A stretch of DNA of 64,000 bases. Origin: Bacteroidota bacterium (GTDB lineage Bacteria > Bacteroidota > Bacteroidia > Bacteroidales > JACABE01). Positions 36,823-45,954 of this stretch are shown here, piece after piece. Every line of letters begins with the position of its first letter. Position 1 is the first letter of the stretch. The translations under genes were made by a program, and so were the position numbers. The notes beneath the pieces were generated by a model that ran no database searches, was not told the origin of the DNA, and saw only the letters and a list, made by a program, of their open reading frames with translations. The stretch lies in NCBI GenBank assembly GCA_013377005.1, contig JACABE010000008.1, forward strand, positions 44,674 to 108,673, written 5' to 3'.

Positions 36823-37394
36823 ATTAATGTATTAACCTCATTGCTTAATAATAGTTTAAGTTCATCATACAATTTTTTACGGCTGCGATGCAATTTTACT
36901 TTTACATTTGCCTCGCTTAAACCTGTAATCTCGCTCACTTCCTCTACAGAACTTTCGTTTAGATAAAATAAGGTAACAATTGTACTATCTTCTTCTGTAA
37001 GCTTTGCCAAAACTAAATTGATGTATTTCGTTTGTTCTTCAGCTTTCAGATAGGTCAATCCGTTACTTATTTCACTGACGGTAAAATTATCAATTATTTC
37101 TTCATCTATCGTATGTTGATCGATAGTTTTTTTGCGAATTTTTGAAATAGCTTGATTATAAACTATTCTGAACAACCATGTAGTAAACTTTGATTTGCCC
37201 TCAAAATCTTTTAATGAATAATAAACTTTTAAAAATGCATCCTGAATAACTTCTTCGGCGTCTTCTCTGTTGTGCGTAACACGCAAAGCCACATTAAATG
37301 CCATGGTTTTATGCTTGTTGATAAGCATAGCATACGCATCAGTATTGCCTCGTTTGATTTGCTCCAAATAAAAGTTATCGTCCTTATATGCCAT
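36819..37394 (-). CDS. ECF-type RNA polymerase sigma factor
   Basis: The 191-residue protein has sigma region 2 (AYAMLINKHKTMAFNVALRVTHNREDAEEVIQDAFLKVYYSL, about 15-60), the FTTWLFRIVYNQAISKIRKK stretch, and region 4 helix-turn-helix near 135-180 (LFYLNESSVEEVSEITGLSEANVKVKLHRSRKKL). It is an ECF (group 4) sigma factor of the SigW-like kind. A -7 box TACCTTTG lies at 37437-37430 on the minus strand. Downstream genes overlap, so sigma, the putative anti-sigma protein and the wall hydrolase form an operon. Confidence 0.95.
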   Translation of the reverse strand: MAYKDDNFYLEQIKRGNTDAYAMLINKHKTMAFNVALRVTHNREDAEEVIQDAFLKVYYSLKDFEGKSKFTTWLFRIVYNQAISKIRKKTIDQHTIDEEIIDNFTVSEISNGLTYLKAEEQTKYINLVLAKLTEEDSTIVTLFYLNESSVEEVSEITGLSEANVKVKLHRSRKKLYDELKLLLSNEVNTLI

Positions 37395-37536
37395 TTTGAA
37401 TTTTGACGCTAATATCTTAATTTAGGTTACAAAGGTAGTTAATACCTGAGGTGAATAAAACTATAATGGTTGAAACATGTTTTTTTATATCTAAAGCACT
37501 GAAAAAACTTGTTGAAATGAGTATTTGTTTTTGGTT

Positions 37537-37578
37537 ATTAGTTAATTGTTATTAGTTAATTGTTCTTAGTTAATAGTT
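37537..37578. repeat. 14-bp tandem repeat, about three copies
   Basis: ATTAGTTAATTGTT occurs twice exactly (37537-37550 and 37551-37564) and once with changes (CTTAGTTAATAGTT, 37565-37578). It lies between the divergent sigma-operon and DUF6249 genes. The rest of the 315-base gap 37395-37709 is AT-rich, holding the -7 box of the sigma gene. Confidence 0.85.
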
Positions 37579-37709
37579 AATGGTTTTTACTTTCCTATTT
37601 GCTGCCTTTTTATTTTAACCTTTAACCTTTTCACTTTACCTTTGATTATTTTTGTAACCTGTTTTCCGAAGCTTGCGTCATAATAAGAAACAATTAAAAC
37701 TTTAAAAAC

Positions 37710-38024
37710 ATGGAAGACATTTTTGTTCCGATTAGTATTTTTGCAATGGTTTTTGGAATTGTTTATCTTGGAATTCGCAAAAAAGAACGCATGGAGCTAA
37801 TAAGAAGAGGCTTAGATGGTGATTATTTTGACAAAAACAAAACTCCTAATAAGGCTTTGAATCTTAAATATGGATTGCTTTCTATTTCAATTGGTGCAGG
37901 AATTTTAATAGCACGAGCATTGGAATATTATGGCTGTATGCACGAAGAGGGTTATTTTGCAATGATTTTTCTATTAGGAGGAATTAGTTTGGTGGTTTAT
38001 TACTTTCTGGAAAAGAAATTGTAA
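37710..38024 (+). CDS. DUF6249-type small membrane protein
   Basis: The 104-residue protein has three membrane helices (about 7-22, 52-70, 80-100) with a basic loop after the first (IRKKERMELIRRGLD), a pattern of the DUF6249 family, which in Bacteroidota is often near ECF sigma genes. It is transcribed divergently from the sigma operon. Its function is unknown. A strong bidirectional terminator follows. Confidence 0.8.
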   Translation: MEDIFVPISIFAMVFGIVYLGIRKKERMELIRRGLDGDYFDKNKTPNKALNLKYGLLSISIGAGILIARALEYYGCMHEEGYFAMIFLLGGISLVVYYFLEKKL

Positions 38025-38037
38025 GCAAACTCAAACA

Positions 38038-38074
38038 AAAAAGACCTAAGTTTTTCATAAACTTAGGTCTTTTT
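38038..38074. terminator. Bidirectional terminator between DUF6249 and aminotransferase genes
   Basis: A perfect 16-bp stem AAAAAGACCTAAGTTT/AAACTTAGGTCTTTTT with a TTCAT loop, T runs on both strands, between two convergent genes. Confidence 0.95.
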
Positions 38075-38090
38075 AATTAACTCAAGATTT

Positions 38091-39293
38091 TTATTTCAAT
38101 TTTCCTAAAGCTTCTTTAATACGTTTTACAGCTTCTATTAAGTTTTCATTGGAAGTGGCATACGAAAACCTCACACAATTAGGATCGCCGAAAGCAGCTC
38201 CTGAAACCAAAGCTACAAATACGGTATTCAACAAATACATACATAAATCTTCACCCCCATTAATCACATTTCCTTCGTAAGATTTGCCATAATAATAAGA
38301 CACATCAGGAAATACATAGAAAGCACCTTGTGGCTGGTTGGTTTTTATACCAGGTATGTCCTTTAATAAGGATATCAATAAATCTCTTCTTTCGCGGAAA
38401 GCAGCCAACATGTTCTTTACATCAGCTGATTCTTTAGGATTGCACTCCATTGCTCTTAAAGTTGCACGTTGCGCAATTGAACTTGGTGCAGAAGTAATTT
38501 GTCCTTGAAGTTTATCGCAAGCTTTGGCAATAAAAGTGGGTGCAGCCAGATAACCGATTCTCCAACCAGTCATGGCAAAGCCTTTGGAAACTCCGTTCAC
38601 AGTAATTACTTTATCTCTTATGAAATCAAACTGAGCAATACTTTCATGTTTGCCACCAAAATTGATGAGTTCGTATATTTCATCAGCTAAAATGTAAATG
38701 TTGGGATGTTTTGCAATTACTTCGGCAATTGATTTTAGTTCTTCTCTGGTATAAACAGAACCTGTAGGGTTACAAGGACTGCTGAACATGAAAAGCTTGG
38801 TTTTAGGTGTTATGGCAGCTTCTACCTGCTGAGCCGTAATTTTAAAATCCTGTTCGATGGGTGCATTGATATATACCGCTTTTGCTTCGGCTAATTTGAT
38901 GATTTCTTTATAAGAAACCCAATATGGTGCAGGAATAATTACCTCATCACCGGGATTAACAAGACTTAGCACTACATTTGCCAAGGATTGCTTGGCACCG
39001 TTTGAAACTACAATTTGCTCAGGTTTGAAATCTAAATCGTTATCTCTTTTTAATTTGCGACAAATTGCCTGACGCAAGTCCATGTAGCCGGAAACAGGTG
39101 TGTAATGTGAATAGTTATCGTCAATTGCATTTTTAGCAAACGTTTTAATTTCCATCGGCGTATCGAAATCGGGTTCGCCGATGCTTAAATTGATTACATT
39201 GTGCCCTAGTGCTTGTAATTCTCTGCTTTTCTGTGTCATTGCTAATGTTTCTGACTCAGAAAGGCTATTGATCCTGTTTGATAAAATATTCAT
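38091..39293 (-). CDS. PLP-dependent aminotransferase (aspartate aminotransferase, class I, subgroup Ib)
   Basis: The 400-residue protein matches fold-type I aminotransferases: ALGHNVINLSIGEPDFDTP at the N-terminus, SNGAKQSLANVVLSLVNPGDEVIIP, FSSPCNPTGSVY, ILADEIYELI, and the cofactor Lys in VNGVSKGFAMTGWRIGY. A C-terminal RFSYATS segment carries the substrate carboxylate-binding Arg. Most similar enzymes transaminate aspartate, and some also prephenate. A -7 box TAATTTTG lies at 39326-39319 on the minus strand. Confidence 0.92.
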   Translation of the reverse strand: MNILSNRINSLSESETLAMTQKSRELQALGHNVINLSIGEPDFDTPMEIKTFAKNAIDDNYSHYTPVSGYMDLRQAICRKLKRDNDLDFKPEQIVVSNGAKQSLANVVLSLVNPGDEVIIPAPYWVSYKEIIKLAEAKAVYINAPIEQDFKITAQQVEAAITPKTKLFMFSSPCNPTGSVYTREELKSIAEVIAKHPNIYILADEIYELINFGGKHESIAQFDFIRDKVITVNGVSKGFAMTGWRIGYLAAPTFIAKACDKLQGQITSAPSSIAQRATLRAMECNPKESADVKNMLAAFRERRDLLISLLKDIPGIKTNQPQGAFYVFPDVSYYYGKSYEGNVINGGEDLCMYLLNTVFVALVSGAAFGDPNCVRFSYATSNENLIEAVKRIKEALGKLK

Positions 39294-39480
39294 GTTAAAA
39301 GGTTTTTCAATTTTGAGACAAAATTAGAAAAAAATATATTCTTTACGCTTAATTTTGAAATTAATTTGTTATTAGATTAACAATGATAATTGCAGATAGT
39401 GTTTCGGCTTCCAAAAGGCAGTTAAAGTCACTTAAGTAGTATTAATTGAGAAAACATCATGGTTTTCTTATCCAGAATAA

Positions 39481-39693
39481 TTAACTGTTCCAGAAATTAT
39501 CGGGCTTTTTGTTGCTAAGCATTTTCCATATTGCCAAAATGCCGGATACAACTTGTAATAACATGCCAAACATCAGGAGTGCATTACCGATGTTGATATC
39601 CATAAACAGGACGTGGTTAATTTTAATCAATGCACTTATGATGACAATGATAAATCCGGCCAAAAAAAGACTTAAAATGTATTTGTTTTTCAT
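39481..39693 (-). CDS. Small two-helix membrane protein, GldL-like in part
   Basis: The 70-residue protein has two membrane helices (about 7-24 and 34-57). Its pattern IKINHVLFMDINIGNALLMFGMLLQ resembles the membrane part of GldL-type proteins (KIMHWPGANxLLIIGM), but it lacks the rest of GldL. Small stand-alone proteins of this sort occur in Bacteroidota; the function is unknown. It ends in KPDNFWNS. The 187 bases upstream (39294-39480) contain no other gene. Confidence 0.65.
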   Translation of the reverse strand: MKNKYILSLFLAGFIIVIISALIKINHVLFMDINIGNALLMFGMLLQVVSGILAIWKMLSNKKPDNFWNS

Positions 39694-39725
39694 TTGTTTA
39701 TTATTTTTACTAAACCGCTAAGCGG

Positions 39726-40193
39726 TTATTGTTCATTGTTTTTTACAAAATTTGATCCATACATATTAATCCATTCCTGTGCGGTTATTTTGCTTGCCAG
39801 TTCTCCTATTAGTTGGTAGGGTATCTGATCCATTTTTTTAAAGCGGATACAGCTTTTGCCCATATCTAATTTGGCTTTGCAATGCTTAGGATATTCAGCC
39901 AGAAACCAATCCATCAATTGAGTGCTGGCATATATACCCATGTGGTAAATGGCGATAAAGTTTTTTTGCGAAGCAATATTAATAAATGGCAACGGTAATT
40001 TGGGATTGCAATGATAACCCTTGGGATACAATGCATGTGGCAGCACATAGCCTATCATGCCATAGCTGATACATTCCTCAAAACCTTGGGGGATATTATT
40101 GCGTATGGACTGGCACAACAGTGCAATGGCTTGTTGCCTGTCCTCAGGCAATTGTGCGATGTAGTCTTCGGGGGTGTTGGATTGAATTTGCAT
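39726..40193 (-). CDS. DUF1801 (YdhG-like) protein
   Basis: The 155-residue protein has the DUF1801 pattern: TPEDYIAQLPEDRQQAIALLCQSIRNNIPQGFEECISYGMIGYVLP, then NFIAIYHMGIY and GKSCIRFKKMDQIPYQLIGEL. The family is related to the YdhG/YjhX frataxin-like fold; its function is not established. It is 32 bases upstream of the small membrane protein gene on the same strand. Confidence 0.88.
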   Translation of the reverse strand: MQIQSNTPEDYIAQLPEDRQQAIALLCQSIRNNIPQGFEECISYGMIGYVLPHALYPKGYHCNPKLPLPFINIASQKNFIAIYHMGIYASTQLMDWFLAEYPKHCKAKLDMGKSCIRFKKMDQIPYQLIGELASKITAQEWINMYGSNFVKNNEQ

Positions 40194-40277
40194 AATTTGT
40201 TTTTTAATAACGTTCTCTACTTGCTGTTATAACTCATTGCTTTCGCTATTGTTGCAACACATTTATAAACAGCCGAA

Positions 40278-40856
40278 TTAATTTTCACTAAACACGATAT
40301 GAGCATGATCTCTTATAATTTCAATTATAGTTTGATATAATGTTTTATTTTCCAAGAGGTCTGAAAGTACCATTTTGCTTTTTGCCGAATTATTCCAGAC
40401 AAGGTATATTGACTCCTCATATTCATGCACACCGAAGCCACCCCACAAAATATCATTGAGAGCGTTTAAATTGTGCCCTGTCTTCCAATTAAGCTCTGAA
40501 GTTAGCACCTTGTCGATTTCATTATAAAAACCTTCTGTATCAGAAAATTTGTCGCCATTGATTACTAATGTCTTTATCGTAAGAGAATTATTTTTCGTGA
40601 GATTGTCCGTGTGAAGAACTATATTTTCATTTTTGTCATATATACAATAACCAATGTTATTATTGCCATGTTCTGTAATTGTTTTCCTATTTTCAGCATA
40701 TTCAATGGCTTTTTTTAGACTACCATGAATAGAATAAACCTTTTGTATTGTGTCAGATTTATCATATTTAAAATCATGGTCCAAAACAATACCAGTATTT
40801 CTGTCAAGAAACATAACGGTAAACTGTCCTTTTTTTATGTTAGGGTATTTTTCCAT
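40278..40856 (-). CDS. Barstar-domain protein with an unrecognised N-terminal domain
   Basis: The ATG at 40856 is preferred (192 residues); the TTG at 40895 would add an atypical stretch. The C-terminal half (about 95-185) looks like barstar, the intracellular inhibitor of the ribonuclease barnase: VINGDKFSDTEGFYNEIDKVL, then the diagnostic HNLNALNDILWGGFGVHEYE and SIYLVWNNSAKSKM. The N-terminal half (about 1-90) has several beta strands (FTVMFLDRNTGIVL, IGYCIYDKNENIVLHTD) and I do not recognise it. No barnase-type RNase gene is adjacent. It could be an immunity protein for a toxin made elsewhere or by competitors. Confidence 0.75.
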   Translation of the reverse strand: MEKYPNIKKGQFTVMFLDRNTGIVLDHDFKYDKSDTIQKVYSIHGSLKKAIEYAENRKTITEHGNNNIGYCIYDKNENIVLHTDNLTKNNSLTIKTLVINGDKFSDTEGFYNEIDKVLTSELNWKTGHNLNALNDILWGGFGVHEYEESIYLVWNNSAKSKMVLSDLLENKTLYQTIIEIIRDHAHIVFSEN

Positions 40857-41089
40857 GGTTCGATTTCTGTGGAAATGAGTTATAACATTTGGCAATACCT
40901 TTCAAAATCATTCTTTACGTCCATAATATTTGCATGTAAAGTCCTGACAAATGCCTTATTTATTAATTTCTTCCACAAACTTAAAAAGAATAATTGAGAT
41001 ACATTGCAGATTCTTTATTTTTTTAATTAATATACTTATCTGTAATGGGGCTATTATAACTGAAAAAAGGGCTAAGAAACCTTACATTG

Positions 41090-41341
41090 TGCATTTGTAA
41101 TTTGCACAATGGTATATGAAAGACCGCAGAGTGCATTTGTAGTTTGTACAATGGTTTATGTAAGACTGCAAAATGCATTTGTAATTTGAACAATGGTTTA
41201 TGTAAGACTGCAAGATGCATTTGTAGTTTGCACAATGGTATAAGTAAAACTGCAAAGTACATTTGCAATTTGTACAATGCTATCTGTAAGGCTGCAGAGT
41301 GCATTTGTAGCTTGAAAAATGGTATCTGTGAACAACTAAGC
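41090..41341. repeat. Six-copy 42-bp tandem repeat
   Basis: Units of 42 bases start at 41090, 41132, 41174, 41216, 41258 and 41300. Each opens with TGCATTTGTA (one unit TACATTTGCA), has a variable TTTG core and ends near AAGACTGCAAA. Units differ at several positions. The period is a multiple of three, so open frames exist on both strands (for instance 41144-41374 plus and 41023-41343 minus), but neither looks like a real gene. The flanking sequence 40857-41089 has no gene that I see, and a TATCTTTG -7 box for the next gene is at 41412-41419. Confidence 0.9.
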
Positions 41342-41442
41342 ATAATCTCAACTGTTGTAACATTTATACAATAATATTCGTCGTATAAAACATATACTTT
41401 TGAATTTATACTATCTTTGGTCTGCTAATTAAGCCTACTTTT

Positions 41443-44136
41443 ATGAATGATATTACAATTAAACCGATTACAAGCAAAAATATCTCAGTCTTATTTCAAA
41501 TAAAAACCATACTAATCGCTGCTTTTGTATTGTTTCTTGCATCCTCATCCATTTGTGCCCAAACGGGTATTAAAGGATACATAAAAGATAGTAAAGGCAA
41601 ACCCTTAGCTTATGCAACTCTTTACATTAAAGAGCTTAAAACCGGAACGGTTGCCAATGAAAACGGTTTTTTTGAATACCCGACACGCTCAGGCGAATAT
41701 CACATTGATTTCCGTTGTTTGGGTTATAAATCGGAGAGTAAACTTATATCCGTTCAGCAAACTTATACTAGCCTGGATATTCGGCTCAACGAACAGATGA
41801 TTGAATTAAAAACCGTAAATATTGTTGCTTCAAGCGAAGATCCTGCCTACAGTATTATGCGAAAGGCAGTAGCAGCATCTTATTATTACCGCATGATAGT
41901 GAAAGCCTACGATGCGGATATATATATAAAAGGAGCCGGTGAAGTTAAAATGCCAAACATTGTTTATAAAATAGGAAAATCAAAAGGTATTGATACCGTA
42001 GAGTATTTTACCAACGAATCTTATAATCATATTCGTTACGACTATCCCAATAAATACGAACAAAGGGTAATTTCGGCCAGAGACAACAGCAACGACAGTT
42101 CTGCTTCCATGGTAGCCGATTTTATCAATGCCAGTATTTACGAGCCCGATTTCGGTGGAACAGTTTCACCCTTATCACCTTCTGCATTTTCTTTCTACAG
42201 GTTTAAGCTCATCAATACTTTTAACGATAAAGGAAGCGAAATTCATAAAATCAGCTTAATTCCCCGCAGCAAAGGCAGCAATGTTTTTAGCGGTGATATT
42301 TATATTGTCGATAAATTATGGTGTGTGTATAATTTCAATCTGAAAACTCATGTGCAGGGATTTGAATTTGTAATCAATCAAATGTTTGCTGCGGTTAACG
42401 ATAAAACCTGGGTTCCCATCAATCAGCAATATAACATCAAAGGAAGTTTTTTTGGTGTAAAAGTAAGCTGGAAATATCTTGCATCATTAAGTAACTATCA
42501 GTTGGAGATAAACGATTCACTTGAATTTGACAAACTCACGCTGGTTGACGAAAAAACCGAACGCGAATATGCAAATGCTTTGGACGAAGAACGAAAGCTA
42601 AAGAAACGGAACCCCCAATCTTCAGCTGACACCACTTCAACTCCAAAAGAAGAAGACAAATTTACACTTTCCGATTTTAAAAAGGCGATGAAAGCCTATG
42701 AAAAAGAAGCAAAAAAGAAAGCTAAGGAACCGGAAGTGGTAAGTGATTTTACGATGAAAATCGACTCAATGGCTTTTAAAAAAACCACGCAGTTCTGGGA
42801 TTCAATCCGTCCCATTCCACTCACTGTTACAGAAAATAAACGCAGCCTCGAATTTAAAATGGATAGCATTAAAGCAATTAAAAATAGTGATTCTGCTTCT
42901 TCTGCTATTTTCGGGAAGACATTGGGTGGCATTATTTTTGGAAAAATGTTTTTTATAAATAAACGATTGAGCCTCAAATATCCTTCGCCACTTATCAATT
43001 TAAATTTTAATACTGTTGAAGGATTCAATCTGAACATTCCTGTTGAGTTGCGTTACACCGTAAATCGCGATGCTTCATTGAAGATAGTCCCTGAAATCAG
43101 GTATGGTTTCAGCAATAAAGTCTTTTCGGCAGCTGGTAGTTTTTACTATTACTTTAACAATAGCTATTATAAAAAATCTTACATAAAGCTTCAGGGCGGT
43201 CGGAAAGTTATGCAGTTCAATCAGGATGAAGGCATCTATCCGTTCTTTAATTCCATCACAACGCTTTTAGGACGAAAAAACTACATGAAAATCTATCAGA
43301 ATGATGTGGCTGAAATTGAATTCAAAACATTTCTTTCTGATAAAATTAAAATCAAAACAACCATAGGATGGGCAGAACGAAGCCCGCTTTTTAATCAAAG
43401 TAATTATAGCTGGATACATTCGAAAGACCGCCCCTACACATCCAATGCGCCTTACAATATCGAAGATTCTTCAACAATGTTCCCGACACATCAAGCATTT
43501 ACTGCAACATTCAAATTAGATTATCATCCCATTGTAAAATATCGGAAAGTCAATGGCAAAAAAGAGCCGATGTTGGATTTGTTCCCGATAATTTCACTTG
43601 AATACAATGGAGGATTCAAAGATATTTTGGGAAGTGATGTTGATTTTCATCGTCTTGAAGCAAGTATACAGCATCAGATTGAAGGATATCGCCGTACATT
43701 GAATATTAAAGCATTTGCAGGAAATACGTTTAACGAAAGTCAACTATATTTTACAGATTATAAACACTTTAATGGAAGTAAGATCGCCGTTGATTTTACT
43801 AATCCAATGAACTCCTATCGACTCCTCGATTATTATACTTACAGTACACAAGGAGCTTATTGTGGCTTGCATATTAACCTTTCAATGAAGAAGTTTTTAC
43901 TTACGCAATCGTTTTGGCTAAACATTACAGGTGTTCGCGAAAGCATTTCTTTTAATTACTTAAAAACTGAACATTCACCTCATTATTACGAATTGGGTTA
44001 TGGTCTCGAAAATATATTAAAGATATTTAAAATAGAAGCATTTACAAGTTTTGAAAATAGCAAGTACAAAGAGTTAGGTATAAAGTTAGGTATTTCGATG
44101 GGTGGTGCAATAAGAATTAACAGAGATGATGATTAA
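41443..44136 (+). CDS. Outer-membrane DUF5686 protein with carboxypeptidase-regulatory N-terminus
   Basis: The 897-residue protein starts with a long N-terminal signal region (about 1-40, SICAQ before the mature part). It has a CarboxypepD_reg-like beta domain near 40-120 (GIKGYIKDSKGKPLAYATLYIK with GTVANENGFFEYP), then DUF5686 from about 130 (EDPAYSIMRKAVAASYYY, GDIYIVDKLWCVYNF, VPINQQYNIKGSFFGVK). A Lys/Glu/Ala-rich stretch lies near 380-435. The C-terminal half has many alternating strands (RYGFSNKVFSAAGSFYYYFNNSYY) and is likely a beta-barrel. It is an outer-membrane protein of unknown function in Bacteroidota, likely single-gene. Confidence 0.87.
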   Translation: MNDITIKPITSKNISVLFQIKTILIAAFVLFLASSSICAQTGIKGYIKDSKGKPLAYATLYIKELKTGTVANENGFFEYPTRSGEYHIDFRCLGYKSESKLISVQQTYTSLDIRLNEQMIELKTVNIVASSEDPAYSIMRKAVAASYYYRMIVKAYDADIYIKGAGEVKMPNIVYKIGKSKGIDTVEYFTNESYNHIRYDYPNKYEQRVISARDNSNDSSASMVADFINASIYEPDFGGTVSPLSPSAFSFYRFKLINTFNDKGSEIHKISLIPRSKGSNVFSGDIYIVDKLWCVYNFNLKTHVQGFEFVINQMFAAVNDKTWVPINQQYNIKGSFFGVKVSWKYLASLSNYQLEINDSLEFDKLTLVDEKTEREYANALDEERKLKKRNPQSSADTTSTPKEEDKFTLSDFKKAMKAYEKEAKKKAKEPEVVSDFTMKIDSMAFKKTTQFWDSIRPIPLTVTENKRSLEFKMDSIKAIKNSDSASSAIFGKTLGGIIFGKMFFINKRLSLKYPSPLINLNFNTVEGFNLNIPVELRYTVNRDASLKIVPEIRYGFSNKVFSAAGSFYYYFNNSYYKKSYIKLQGGRKVMQFNQDEGIYPFFNSITTLLGRKNYMKIYQNDVAEIEFKTFLSDKIKIKTTIGWAERSPLFNQSNYSWIHSKDRPYTSNAPYNIEDSSTMFPTHQAFTATFKLDYHPIVKYRKVNGKKEPMLDLFPIISLEYNGGFKDILGSDVDFHRLEASIQHQIEGYRRTLNIKAFAGNTFNESQLYFTDYKHFNGSKIAVDFTNPMNSYRLLDYYTYSTQGAYCGLHINLSMKKFLLTQSFWLNITGVRESISFNYLKTEHSPHYYELGYGLENILKIFKIEAFTSFENSKYKELGIKLGISMGGAIRINRDDD

Positions 44137-44206
44137 TTATTTGAAAATACAGTAGTTTTCTTCCTAAAATAATTCCAAAAGTCCTTTTTAAATCAGAGAT
44201 AAATTA

Positions 44207-44214
44207 TAAATTTG
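44207..44214 (+). promoter_or_regulatory. -7 box that decides the start of the carboxyltransferase gene
   Basis: TAAATTTG at 44207-44214 overlaps an in-frame TTG at 44212, so that TTG is unlikely to be a start. The ATG at 44263 lies 49 bases downstream. No clear -33 box. Confidence 0.5.
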
Positions 44215-44262
44215 CATTCTATAACAAAAACTATTTTTCTCAGTTTTACAAACCAGGATTTT

Positions 44263-45954
44263 ATGAAAAGAAAACTATTAATCAGGGATTTAACATTACG
44301 TGATGGACAGCAATCTTTGTTTGCAACCCGCATGACACAAGATCAAGTGGACCGTGTATTGCCATTGTTTAAAGAAGCCAATTTTTATGCTATGGAAGTA
44401 TGGGGTGGAGCTGTTCCCGATTCTATAATGCGCTATTTGAATGAAAATCCATGGGAAAGACTTGAGAAAATAAAAACCGCTATCGGCGATTCTTCTAAAC
44501 TAACAGCTTTATCGCGTGGACGTAATTTATTTGGTTACAACCCCTATCCTGATGAAGTTATCGAAGGATTTAACCGCAATGCCGTTCAATCGGGCATTGA
44601 TATTATGCGTATTTTTGATGCATTGAATGATGTAAGCAATATGAAATCTACCATTAATTACGTAAAGAAAAATGGTGGAATTGCTGATTGTACGATATGC
44701 TATACTGTTGATCCAAAGTTTACTTCCAAACAAAAAATAAAAGCTTTACTTCATTTCAAAACCTTGCCACACGATATTTTTACTATCGATTATTTTGTGG
44801 GAAAAGCCAAAGAACTGGAAGCAATGGGAGCTGATATGATTAGTGTTAAAGATATGGCTGGATTGATACCACCTAATAAATCGGGTGAATTAATTTCGCG
44901 TTTGAAAAGAGAACTAAGCATTCCTATTGATTTTCATACGCACTGCACACCAGGTTATGGACTAGCAGCTGTGTTGATGGCAATTGTTAATGGAGTGGAT
45001 ATTGTAGATACTTCTATCATGAACTTTGCCGGTGGTCCTGCCGCTCCTGCTTTTGAGATTATCCAGCTATTTGCCGATAAGCTTGGACTAGATACCGGTG
45101 TAAATGTTGACGTTGTAGTTAAAATTAATAAAGAACTAAAAGCCATTCGCCACGAAATGGCCGATTTCGATAGTTATAAATTATTCCCGATAGAATTTGA
45201 TATCACCAAAGACAAATTACCACCTTCTGTAGATAAAATGTTTGATATGGCGATTGCTTTTGCCAAAGCACACAAAGAAGAAGAATTGTTGCAGATAACT
45301 CAGGACATTGAAAAATTCTTCAACTTTCCAGCTCCCGACGAAATGGTAAAAAATGCCGAAATTCCTGGCGGAATGTATACTAATATGCTGGCTCAATTAA
45401 AACAATTAAAACTAGATCAGTTATTACCCAGAGTATTGGAATTAGTACCGATGGTGAGAGTTGCTGCCGGCTGCCCTCCATTGGTTACACCAACGAGCCA
45501 AATTGTCGGAGTTCAAGCAGTTAATTGTGTGATCGACGAAAATAAAAATTTACCTCCTTATACTACAAAATCTATACAATTTGTAAATTTGGTAAAAGGA
45601 TCTTATGGCAAAACACCTCTGCCCATTGATCCTGAATTCAGGATGAAAGTTGCAGGAGTTAAGGAAGAAGTGGCTTACGATACAAAAAATTACAAAAAAC
45701 AAGAAAATTCTGTTTTCCCCGAATATGGTAATTTAAAGTTAGCCGAAAATGAGAAAGATGAATTACTGCTTGAGTTATTCCCATCTGTTGCCCGTGATTT
45801 CCTAAAAAAGAAAGTTGTACAGAAATATTTGGATGATATCTATGCCATTGAAGAAGAAAAACGCAAAAAAATAGAAAAAGAAAAAGCAGATTATGCCGCA
45901 CTTTCGCCCGAAGAAAAAGAAATGCGACTGCACTATGGATTATACAACTATTAA
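44263..45954 (+). CDS. oadA: Biotin-dependent carboxyltransferase subunit (oxaloacetate decarboxylase alpha/pyruvate carboxylase B type), no biotin domain
   Basis: With the ATG at 44263 the protein has 563 residues. The TIM-barrel carboxyltransferase motifs are clear: RDLTLRDGQQS (metal Asp at residue 14), GGAVPDSIMRYLNENPWERL, the lysine expected to be carbamylated in VKDMAGLIPP (about residue 196), and the metal ligands FHTHCTPG (His 225 and 227). A PYC/OADA conserved domain follows to about 520. It ends EEKEMRLHYGLYNY with no C-terminal biotinyl-Lys (MKM) domain. The family moves a carboxyl group between biotin and pyruvate, oxaloacetate or methylmalonyl-CoA. No OadB, OadG or biotin-carrier gene is adjacent. 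Confidence 0.9.
   Translation: MKRKLLIRDLTLRDGQQSLFATRMTQDQVDRVLPLFKEANFYAMEVWGGAVPDSIMRYLNENPWERLEKIKTAIGDSSKLTALSRGRNLFGYNPYPDEVIEGFNRNAVQSGIDIMRIFDALNDVSNMKSTINYVKKNGGIADCTICYTVDPKFTSKQKIKALLHFKTLPHDIFTIDYFVGKAKELEAMGADMISVKDMAGLIPPNKSGELISRLKRELSIPIDFHTHCTPGYGLAAVLMAIVNGVDIVDTSIMNFAGGPAAPAFEIIQLFADKLGLDTGVNVDVVVKINKELKAIRHEMADFDSYKLFPIEFDITKDKLPPSVDKMFDMAIAFAKAHKEEELLQITQDIEKFFNFPAPDEMVKNAEIPGGMYTNMLAQLKQLKLDQLLPRVLELVPMVRVAAGCPPLVTPTSQIVGVQAVNCVIDENKNLPPYTTKSIQFVNLVKGSYGKTPLPIDPEFRMKVAGVKEEVAYDTKNYKKQENSVFPEYGNLKLAENEKDELLLELFPSVARDFLKKKVVQKYLDDIYAIEEEKRKKIEKEKADYAALSPEEKEMRLHYGLYNY

Noticed and set aside
41090..41341. CRISPR array
   Set aside because: Copies are contiguous 42-bp units without constant repeats separated by unique spacers, and no cas genes are near.
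41023..41374. Protein-coding genes across the 42-bp repeat on either strand
   Set aside because: Open frames exist on both strands only because the period is a multiple of three; the start on one is weak, the composition is odd (Cys- or Leu-rich) and no domain is seen.
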